Below are positions 1 to 5,132 of a DNA stretch of 9,219 bases, one piece after another (positions within the stretch are counted from its first letter, which is position 1; each line of letters begins with the position of its first letter). Origin of the DNA: Fibrobacterota bacterium (lineage in GTDB: Bacteria; Fibrobacterota; Chitinivibrionia; Chitinivibrionales; JANQEN01); assembly GCA_030619215.1 (NCBI GenBank), contig JAUXBV010000086.1, forward strand, positions 1-9,219. Direction: 5' to 3'. The translations under genes and the position numbers were made by a program. Below the pieces are notes generated by a model. It was not told the origin of the DNA and did not search any database. It saw only the letters and a program-made list of their open reading frames with translations.

Positions 1-576
1 ACTCTCCAGCCTCTCCTTGTTGTCTACGACTACCGCCCGCGTGCTGTCAATCGATAAAATAAGCATTTTATCATACTGTTTAAGCTCCTGAAAATACTTT
101 ACCCGCGTTAGCATATCCGAGATATTTCCGGAAGTAAGTATTATCTCGACAAGCTCCGGCTTTCCCGTTTTATAGATATCGCGCAGCCGCTTCTTCATCT
201 TCGCTTCCCTCCTGGAAAGCGCATCCGAAACAATCACCAGCGAATCTTTCAATACATCTATATGCACCGTCAACCCGGCAATCCTCTCCGTTATCTTCCC
301 AAGGTATGCATTCGACACCTCAATGTTCTTCTCCAGCGCCTGAAGCTGCTCAAGGTACGCCCCCTCTTTCTTTTCAAGCTCCTTTACCCTTCTCCTTCCA
401 CGCTCAAGCTCGTTTTTAATGGAATCCACGGCAGCGCTTTTTTCTTTTATGCTTTTGTCAAACTGCTGAATCATGCCTTTTTCAGCATCCTGGGCAAAAA
501 GAAAAGAGTGCCATACAATAAATGCTAATGGAATTACATTAAAAACCTTCGAACAGCGCTCGTGCTTCCTATCCAT
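1..576 (-). CDS. envC: EnvC-family murein hydrolase activator, N-terminal part (3' end beyond window)
   Basis: This is an open frame of 192 codons that runs off the left edge, so only the N-terminal half is visible. I start it at the ATG at 576, inside the ftsX 3' end. From there residues 1-28 form a signal peptide: a basic start (MDRKHERCSK), a hydrophobic core, then LFA before QDAE. Residues 33-125 are a charged heptad-rich coiled coil. Residues 131-170 carry the EnvC-type hairpin signature, with RLRDIYKTG followed by a segment like SDMLTRVKYFQELKQYD. In this family the coiled coil docks on the FtsX periplasmic domain and a C-terminal LytM domain activates cell-wall amidases. The LytM part would lie outside the window, so a plain FtsX-binding coiled-coil protein is not excluded. 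The 43-nt overlap with ftsX implies co-transcription and probably coupled translation. No strong Shine-Dalgarno precedes the ATG. Confidence 0.8.
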   Translation of the reverse strand, partial: MDRKHERCSKVFNVIPLAFIVWHSFLFAQDAEKGMIQQFDKSIKEKSAAVDSIKNELERGRRRVKELEKKEGAYLEQLQALEKNIEVSNAYLGKITERIAGLTVHIDVLKDSLVIVSDALSRREAKMKKRLRDIYKTGKPELVEIILTSGNISDMLTRVKYFQELKQYDKMLILSIDSTRAVVVDNKERLES

Positions 577-1388
577 CCGAATAGTACCCCAACTGAAAAT
601 ATTGCGGGAAAGAAATACCATTCTCCCCAGTATAAAGAAAAACGATAAAGGAACAGCTTTAAAATCGAAAGGCTTAAAATAGCTAAAATACCACCTATCA
701 TACCCTGCAGAATTCCCTCCAGAACAAAGGGGGTCTTTATGAAAAAATCGGTAGCGCCGACATACTGCATGTTTACTATAAGGTCCTTCCGGGCATATAT
801 GGTCAGCTTAACCGTATTTGCAATCATGAAATGGAGGGCAAATAACAGCACAACGACAATAATAGAAGCCCCCCAGATAAAAATCTTATTAAACCTCTTC
901 AACACCGAAAGTAACTCGTATGAATAATTAACACCCTCAATGCCCTCAAACCTCTGCAGTTTACTTTTCAAAGTACCCACGGCATCCGCATAGATAAGCT
1001 TCCTGTTGAGCGTTATGTCAAGCCTTGCCGGAAGCGGATTCTCGTTTACCGCATCAAGCATCTCCGGGCCGTAATTCTTTTCAAACTCCTCCCACGCCTC
1101 ATCCTTGCCAACCATATATACCGAATCCACCTCTTCAAACAGATTTATCCCCAGTATCAGGCTGTCACACTTTATAGAATCCTCATATAACTCATCCTCC
1201 AGGTATACAATCACATTTGCCTTTTTTGAGGTATTGTCCAGCCACCGGCGAACGCTCAACCCTCCCACAATTATACACCCCAGAAAAAAGAGGGTGATTG
1301 CAATGGTGATAATCGAAACAAAGGTCATCAGCTTTGCCTGGAGAAAGCCCCTGAAGGTTTCTTTTATGAAGTAAATTAGTGTTCCCAT
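534..1388 (-). CDS. ftsX: Cell-division protein FtsX (permease-like subunit of FtsEX)
   Basis: This 284-aa inner-membrane protein is of normal FtsX length. The N-terminus (MGTLIYFIKETFRGFLQAKL) is the usual short cytoplasmic FtsX opening. It is followed by TM1 (about 22-44), a periplasmic domain (about 45-168) containing the family-typical ENPLPARLDITL stretch (116-127), TM2 (about 170-193), TM3 (about 219-245) and TM4 (about 258-279). FtsX has the MacB-like fold but does not transport. With the ATPase FtsE it transmits conformational changes to periplasmic EnvC-type activators so that peptidoglycan is cut at division. The next gene, overlapping by 43 nt, is such an activator, which supports the role. 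Unusually, ftsE is not directly upstream; a regulator and a toxin-like remnant sit there. The ATG is preceded by an A/T-rich leader with no Shine-Dalgarno. Confidence is high from topology and motifs. Confidence 0.93.
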   Translation of the reverse strand: MGTLIYFIKETFRGFLQAKLMTFVSIITIAITLFFLGCIIVGGLSVRRWLDNTSKKANVIVYLEDELYEDSIKCDSLILGINLFEEVDSVYMVGKDEAWEEFEKNYGPEMLDAVNENPLPARLDITLNRKLIYADAVGTLKSKLQRFEGIEGVNYSYELLSVLKRFNKIFIWGASIIVVVLLFALHFMIANTVKLTIYARKDLIVNMQYVGATDFFIKTPFVLEGILQGMIGGILAILSLSILKLFLYRFSLYWGEWYFFPAIFSVGVLFGWIGSTSAVRRFLM

Positions 1389-1436
1389 AGTTTTTATATC
1401 AAAAATATTGTAATATCGTTTAATATCTATTTAACT

Positions 1437-1442
1437 ATTATA
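1437..1442 (-). promoter_or_regulatory. Candidate -10 element for ftsX-envC
   Basis: On the minus strand this is a perfect TATAAT, ending 48 nt before the ftsX ATG. At 16-18 nt spacing the upstream hexamer is only T-rich (TATTTT or ATTTTG), so the -35 is weak. A promoter is needed somewhere here because ftsX is not in a tight operon with anything upstream. The region is so AT-rich that a chance match is likely, hence the low confidence. Confidence 0.3.
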
Positions 1443-1609
1443 ATTACAGGTTAAGTTACAAAATAAATTCTAACGCATAGTATTGAAATCTGAAATAGAG
1501 GTATTCTCGACAAGGTGTGAATATGCTGAAGAAATATTAGCTTAAAAAATTTTTATAAGTTTAAATAAATGCTTTGATTCTTATAAGCCGCTCTCAGATT
1601 TATAATTTC

Positions 1610-1633
1610 TTCTGGGGATACTTAAACCCAGAA
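1610..1633. repeat. Inverted repeat (hairpin) downstream of toxin-like ORF
   Basis: The arms TTCTGGG (1610-1616) and CCCAGAA (1627-1633) are perfectly complementary around a 10-nt loop. After a mismatch, AATTT/AAATT flanks could extend the stem. No clear U-run follows on either strand, so a canonical intrinsic terminator is not supported. Its place just past the end of the 49-aa ORF would suit an mRNA 3'-end structure. Confidence 0.35.
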
Positions 1634-1658
1634 TAAAATTAAAGCTGTGGTATAACAG

Positions 1659-1808
1659 TTATGTAACAAAATCATAACTCAAGGTGCTATATCTACTTTT
1701 CGTTTGTATGAAACTGCGTTCTACCAAAAAGATCGACACATCAACAAGTTCTCTAAGCCCATCCGCAACTATATCTATTCGATTAATATTATCTTTGTAG
1801 CTTGCCAT
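1659..1808 (-). pseudogene. Remnant of an AbiEii-like nucleotidyltransferase (49-aa ORF)
   Basis: An ATG at 1808 opens a 49-codon frame overlapping the end of the upstream regulator by 20 nt, an arrangement typical of coupled toxin-antitoxin genes. The product starts MASYKDNINRIDIVADGLREL and continues VSIFLVERSFIQ. This resembles the first helix and strand of AbiEii/MNT-type nucleotidyltransferases, where a helix ending in xLxEL is followed by VFVGG(S/A). Here the essential GG would be replaced by ER (codons GAA CGC, each one base from GGA and GGC). A later TLSYDFV can be read as the TxDVDFV metal-binding motif with its first Asp lost and residues deleted before it. The frame then stops at 1659, far short of the several hundred residues of a real enzyme. 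I infer a non-functional toxin remnant. The family match is from memory, not a search. A genuine small protein is the alternative. Confidence 0.45.
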
Positions 1809-2328
1809 TTTTGTCCATCTCTTGTATCATTTTTACCAGTTTACTAACTGCAATGTTTTTTTCCCTTGCTTTACCGATTCTTAAAGCGTCTAATAATGCT
1901 AAAAAGTCGTATAGTGCTTTGTCTTTCAAAGCTGCTTTTGGAGCACTCTTGCTGAGAGGGTTTATTGATAAACCTCTTTCTGACCCTTTAGCATAAGGCC
2001 AAACATACACATCATCTTTCGATTGCACTAAATCATTTTGAAAAACCGGTGCAGAATGCGATGTAGCGACTCCTCTTTCCAAAGCTCCAATCTCTGCCGG
2101 GAATGCATATTTCACACCATGGATTAAGAATTCCCTCAATGTAGGCGGAATAACTGATTTCGTAAAATCATCAAACAAATGCGATTTTTTTAATCTCTTT
2201 ACCGAAGCGTGTGTTTCGCCAACACTTAGGCAGACTTCTTTGGCGAGTCCTAAGTAAGTCCAATCCCATCTTCCTTCGTTCTGAAGAATAAAGATTTTGC
2301 ACAGAACAACAACGTCCAGTGATTTCAA
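1789..2328 (-). CDS. Winged-helix DNA-binding regulator, probable antitoxin-like partner
   Basis: This is a 179-aa soluble protein with no signal peptide or membrane segment. Residues about 5-52 form a winged-helix/MarR-like unit, with the probable recognition region in LAKEVCLSVGETHASVKRL (28-46). Two blocks follow that I associate with a widespread family of small putative regulators: EFLIHGVKYAFPAEIGALERG (66-86) and VYVWPYAKGSERGLSINPLSKS (107-128), then a helical C-terminus. Members often precede nucleotidyltransferase (AbiEii-like) genes, and the remnant overlapping its 3' end agrees with that. The start is TTG at 2328: GGGAGG lies 6 nt upstream, and the resulting MKSLDVVVL fits the family start. 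An ATG at 2333 is out of frame, reaches a stop after two codons and is too close to the Shine-Dalgarno. Two palindromes upstream suggest autoregulation. The exact function is not known to me. Confidence 0.72.
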   Translation of the reverse strand: MKSLDVVVLCKIFILQNEGRWDWTYLGLAKEVCLSVGETHASVKRLKKSHLFDDFTKSVIPPTLREFLIHGVKYAFPAEIGALERGVATSHSAPVFQNDLVQSKDDVYVWPYAKGSERGLSINPLSKSAPKAALKDKALYDFLALLDALRIGKAREKNIAVSKLVKMIQEMDKNGKLQR

Positions 2329-2334
2329 TTCATA

Positions 2335-2340
2335 CCTCCC
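2335..2340 (-). promoter_or_regulatory. Strong Shine-Dalgarno deciding the TTG start of the regulator
   Basis: GGGAGG on the minus strand sits 6 nt before TTG (2328) but only 2 nt before the out-of-frame ATG (2333). The spacing therefore selects the TTG. It is one of the strongest Shine-Dalgarno sequences in the window, whereas ftsX and dnaA show none. Confidence 0.7.
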
Positions 2341-2345
2341 GGAAA

Positions 2346-2367
2346 TTCACGATTCATGAATAGTGAA
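2346..2367. promoter_or_regulatory. Palindromic operator candidate, promoter-distal copy (O1)
   Basis: This is a 22-bp inverted repeat with one mismatched pair, centred on the perfect decamer ATTCATGAAT (2352-2361) with outer arms TTCAC and GTGAA. It lies 18 bp upstream of the regulator start codon and shares its core with the palindrome at 2410-2433. The likely ligand is the dimeric winged-helix protein encoded immediately downstream; this is inference. Confidence 0.6.
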
Positions 2368-2377
2368 CGACACACAA

Positions 2378-2406
2378 AAAATACTATCTTTCAATTGAAA
2401 CAGCAA
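2378..2406 (-). promoter_or_regulatory. Candidate promoter of the regulator operon
   Basis: On the minus strand TTGCTG (2401-2406) and TATTTT (2378-2383) are separated by 17 nt. Each hexamer is only a partial match to the sigma-70 consensus. The placement is what makes it plausible: one palindrome abuts the -35 upstream and the other begins just past the predicted transcription start, so the bound regulator would bracket RNA polymerase. Confidence 0.35.
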
Positions 2407-2409
2407 GAG

Positions 2410-2433
2410 ATTCATGATTCATGAATCATGAAT
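2410..2433. promoter_or_regulatory. Perfect 24-bp palindromic operator candidate (O2)
   Basis: All 24 positions are self-complementary, with no spacer. The core is ATTCATGAAT, flanked on each side by a further ATTCATG/CATGAAT unit, so it can also be read as two overlapping inverted half-site pairs. Its centre is 65 bp from that of the 2346-2367 palindrome, about six helical turns, which would place both sites on the same face of the DNA. A transcription-factor operator is the simplest reading. Confidence 0.65.
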
Positions 2434-2586
2434 GTGTGGGAAAATGAAGGCCTGTGTTTCTATTTGCGGTACATCATCCACATCCGTCATTTCTGATTGG
2501 TAGCAAGGGGATGTTGCTTTTTGCGACACTGTTTATGAAGTTATAATAACTGGTATGGTTAATACGTTCTTGTCAACTTGGGTTTA
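2434..2586. other. Intergenic region after the LpoA-like gene
   Basis: I see no gene here. A short imperfect hairpin (TGTTGC at 2512-2517, GCGACA at 2523-2528, loop TTTTT) lies 59 bases past the stop of the LpoA-like gene, but lacks a U-run on the minus strand. A TTGACA (minus strand, near 2571-2576) has no good -10 at normal spacing. Confidence 0.4.
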
Positions 2587-4398
2587 TTATTGAATTCTTA
2601 TAAACTTCTTATTACTTATTTTCAGAATGGCGGCTTCGGAATTTACTCCCTCGTCATTATCAAAAGATATCATACCGGAAACACCGTGATAGTCCTTGAT
2701 CGACCGGAGCTCATCATCAATAGATCCAACATTCCCATTGCTGATTGCATTGAGTACAAGGTTTGCGGCGTCATAGCCAAGCGGTGCTGCCACCTGGTCA
2801 GGATTTTCCTTAAAACGGTCCCAGTACAGCTTTGAAAAAGCAATCCATTTCTGGTTCTTGGTGTCAGCCTCAAAATTTGTTGAAATAATAGCATTGTCCA
2901 CATACCGTTTTCCACCCAGTATAGTGGCATTGGTGTGCCACCCGTTTGAGCCTAACAGTTGCGTTCTCAGGCGGTGAAAATAGACCTGGGATGCAATTTT
3001 TATTACGTCCTCGGATTCAGCGGGGATAAATATCCCGCCGATATCAATTGTTGAGTCTGCCAGATACGCTGCTTTTGCCCTGGCGGCTCTTGTGCCCTTT
3101 GCCTCTTTGCTGAACTCGGCACGCCCCTCCAGTGCAAACTGCGCCCATTTCCGCTCCGCAAGCTTCTTTCGCAGGCTCTCAAACTGAATCCTGAAATCAT
3201 TTGTGCCATCGTCAAAATGCTCTATTGCCAGAACCTCTCCACCGCGCCTGGTAGCCTCATCTTTGAAATTGTCGGTGAGTATTTTACCATATTCGGATAT
3301 GGGAGAGATGATGGCAAATTCCTTTATGTTAAGATTCTCAATGGAATACCGCGCCAGCTTTCTGCCGAGAATACCGAGCGTTACGTTCATCTGGAAGACA
3401 TTCTTTCCGAGCTGTGCAATGCCGTCATCCGTGGCAGTCGGGGTCAGCATGACGACGTCCGGTTTTCCCATAAGCACTGACGCTGCAACCGTCGCGTTGC
3501 AGCTTAATACCGGGCCGAGAATTACCGGGGTTTTATAAACCTTGACCATCTCAACGGTCTTCTTGGCGGACTCGACCATATTACCCCTGGTATCCAGAAT
3601 AACCAGGTCTATTTTGGGGGTGTGGCTTTTATTGTATGTGTCAACAGCCAGTTTAACGCCCTGAACAACAAACTTCCCGATATCCGCATTTTCGCCGGTT
3701 AACGGCGCTAACAGCCCTACCTGTACCGTGCTTCTCTTCAGTATTCTTGACTTGCTTTTAATTTTTTTTGCATCGTATTGATAGGCTGATCTCGGGTATT
3801 TCTTCCTGAATTTCTCAGCAAGCCTTTTTGCCTTTGACGCATGACCCTCGTCATAGAGCATTTTCACTTCATAAAACTCGACAATCTCGGCAACCTTTTG
3901 ATTGATTTCCGAGCGCCCGGCAACCCGGCTTAGCTCACCCAGAGTAATGCCGCTTTCACATATCTTTTCAACATTTACAACCACAAGGTTTTCCAGCTCT
4001 TCGTATACCCCTTTATTCAGAGATATCGAAAATGAAAAAATCGCCTTTCTATAGTCCTGCTCCTTAGCCTTAACGACACCGTCCAGGTAATAAAGCCGTG
4101 GTAAATAGTGCGCTTTGGGAAACTTCCTTTTGTAAATACCAAAGAGCCGGTTGAAAGAATTGTAATCATTGATACGGACAAGGGCCTCCATAAGAAGCGG
4201 TACTATATATTCGGTGGATTTTTCCTTTCCGTGCTTTGTCAGATGCCGCCGCAAAACGGAAACGGTAGAATCATAATTGCCGGCACTATAATATTCTTTA
4301 GCTTCTGGAAATATATCTTCACCCTTTTCTCTTGCAGAAACGCAAAACACACAAACGATTATAACGAACAGTGCAGAACTAACCTTTGATATATGCAT
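2587..4398 (-). CDS. Periplasmic TPR + periplasmic-binding-fold protein (LpoA-like / Leu-Ile-Val-binding family)
   Basis: This 603-aa exported protein begins with a signal peptide (about 1-22, ending CVSA before REK). A helical TPR-like region covers about 28-215 (EAKEYYSAGNYDSTVSVL; AKRLAEKFRKKYPRSAY). From about 223 a type-1 periplasmic-binding fold follows: VQVGLLAPLTGENADIGK, then VILGPVLSCNATVAASVL (about 292-309), IISPISEYGK (about 363-372) and LLGSNGW (481-487). This TPR plus binding-fold architecture is that of LpoA, an outer-membrane lipoprotein that activates a penicillin-binding protein. There is no convincing lipobox here, so it may be soluble, and amino-acid binding is possible instead. 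An Ala/Arg/Lys-rich helical insertion (about 411-448) interrupts the fold. GAGGG upstream of the ATG overlaps the stop region of the preceding gene, 6 bp away, indicating coupled translation. Family certain, substrate or partner unknown. Confidence 0.82.
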   Translation of the reverse strand: MHISKVSSALFVIIVCVFCVSAREKGEDIFPEAKEYYSAGNYDSTVSVLRRHLTKHGKEKSTEYIVPLLMEALVRINDYNSFNRLFGIYKRKFPKAHYLPRLYYLDGVVKAKEQDYRKAIFSFSISLNKGVYEELENLVVVNVEKICESGITLGELSRVAGRSEINQKVAEIVEFYEVKMLYDEGHASKAKRLAEKFRKKYPRSAYQYDAKKIKSKSRILKRSTVQVGLLAPLTGENADIGKFVVQGVKLAVDTYNKSHTPKIDLVILDTRGNMVESAKKTVEMVKVYKTPVILGPVLSCNATVAASVLMGKPDVVMLTPTATDDGIAQLGKNVFQMNVTLGILGRKLARYSIENLNIKEFAIISPISEYGKILTDNFKDEATRRGGEVLAIEHFDDGTNDFRIQFESLRKKLAERKWAQFALEGRAEFSKEAKGTRAARAKAAYLADSTIDIGGIFIPAESEDVIKIASQVYFHRLRTQLLGSNGWHTNATILGGKRYVDNAIISTNFEADTKNQKWIAFSKLYWDRFKENPDQVAAPLGYDAANLVLNAISNGNVGSIDDELRSIKDYHGVSGMISFDNDEGVNSEAAILKISNKKFIRIQ

Positions 4399-4404
4399 AT
4401 TCCC

Positions 4405-4884
4405 TCAGTCCATGTAATATCTGCCGAAATCCAATGTGTCAAGATTGGCAATATTTCTTCTTAAATTATCTTTTTCAGATAAAACCGTTCTGTTTTCATT
4501 TTTCCCAAAAACAGAGTCTTCGACAAAAATAGGGCAATCACAGCGCTGTGCAAGCGCTATGGCGTCGCTGGGGCGGCAGTCGACGAGGTGCATCGAATTT
4601 CCCGTTGATACATAAAGCCGCGCATAAAAGACCTGATCCACCAGGTCATAAACAACGACACGTTCCAGCGTGCCGCCAAGCTCTTTCATTAAAAGTTTTG
4701 CAAGGTCTATGGTAAGCGGCCTTTCAGAGTTGATATCGAGCGCCCTGATGGCAATGGCGCTTGCCTCTGACGAGCCGATTAATATTGGGAGCGACCGCTC
4801 GCCGCTGCACTCCTTTAAAATGATAAGAGGTATGTTCTGTCCCGGATCAACGCCAAAGGACGCTACTTCAACTTTTTTCAGCAT
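4405..4884 (-). CDS. DUF151 / bifunctional nuclease (Bfn) family protein
   Basis: This is a 159-aa cytosolic protein of typical DUF151 size. Family hallmarks are PILIGSSEASAIAIRAL (33-49), the segment ELGGTLERVVVYDLVDQVFYARL (68-90), and the most conserved block VDCRPSDAIALAQR (101-114) followed by CPIFVEDSVF. Plant and bacterial members have been described as nucleases acting on DNA and RNA, but most bacterial members lack a demonstrated substrate, so I give the family rather than a function. The start is ATG at 4884, with AAGG 7 nt upstream. The gene sits 6 bp ahead of the LpoA-like gene, so the two form an operon. An intracellular nuclease-fold protein paired with a cell-envelope factor has no obvious shared pathway. 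The charged tail after residue 127 is weakly conserved. Confidence 0.9.
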   Translation of the reverse strand: MLKKVEVASFGVDPGQNIPLIILKECSGERSLPILIGSSEASAIAIRALDINSERPLTIDLAKLLMKELGGTLERVVVYDLVDQVFYARLYVSTGNSMHLVDCRPSDAIALAQRCDCPIFVEDSVFGKNENRTVLSEKDNLRRNIANLDTLDFGRYYMD

Positions 4885-4932
4885 GTATCTGCCTTGAATA
4901 AAAATTGATTTATACTCATTCCACCGTAAGAA

Positions 4933-4960
4933 AATATACTGAGCACAAAGAGAAATCCAA
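4933..4960 (-). promoter_or_regulatory. Candidate promoter of the DUF151/LpoA-like operon
   Basis: TTGGAT (4955-4960) and TATATT (4933-4938) on the minus strand are spaced by 16 nt, about 50 nt before the start codon. The -10 matches five of six consensus positions; the -35 is weak. A TATAAA closer to the gene is an alternative -10. Confidence 0.35.
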
Positions 4961-4999
4961 GAGGTGAAGCAAAACAGGATATTTAAAACTTTGAATAAT

Positions 5000-5034
5000 A
5001 GCTTCCATTAATAATAATTTTTTAGGGGGAAGCT
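5000..5034. repeat. Inverted repeat downstream of the outer-membrane barrel gene
   Basis: AGCTTCC (5000-5006) and GGAAGCT (5028-5034) are perfectly complementary around a 21-nt AT-rich loop. On the minus strand the T-run (complement of the A-run at 5036-5044) precedes rather than follows the stem, so this is not a classical terminator for the upstream gene. It may be an mRNA structure or chance. Confidence 0.3.
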
Positions 5035-5132
5035 TAAAAAAAAACACGCTTTTTAAATCAAACAGCTGGCGATAAATGCACTGCGGCGTCCGTTTTTCGC
5101 TACTCCCTCTTTCTCTTTTATAAATTGGAGAT

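Larger units (their letters stand above)
1389..1658. other. AT-rich intergenic region upstream of ftsX
   Basis: These 270 bases lie between the small toxin-like ORF and ftsX. I find no convincing gene on either strand. They hold a TATAAT box (1437-1442), an A-tract/T-tract junction near 1544-1556 and an inverted repeat (1610-1616 with 1627-1633). One minus-strand frame, from about 1648 down to the mid-1540s, is open for roughly 25-30 codons after a stop. It could be decayed coding sequence of the toxin-like gene, but I recognise nothing in it. Confidence 0.5.

Noticed and set aside
739..1374. Plus-strand open frames opposite ftsX
   Set aside because: They lie opposite the well-supported ftsX gene and have no recognisable domains or ribosome sites.
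2512..2528. TGTTGC-TTTTT-GCGACA hairpin as terminator of the LpoA-like gene
   Set aside because: The stem has a mismatch on the minus strand and no U-run follows in that direction.
2578..4389. Several plus-strand open frames of 85-111 codons opposite the LpoA-like gene
   Set aside because: They are antisense to a well-supported 603-aa gene, lack family features and read as low-similarity shadow translations.
5030..5060. A-run/T-run with GCGTG as intrinsic terminator of the barrel gene
   Set aside because: The potential stem is almost purely A-T with no GC-rich hairpin before the T-run.
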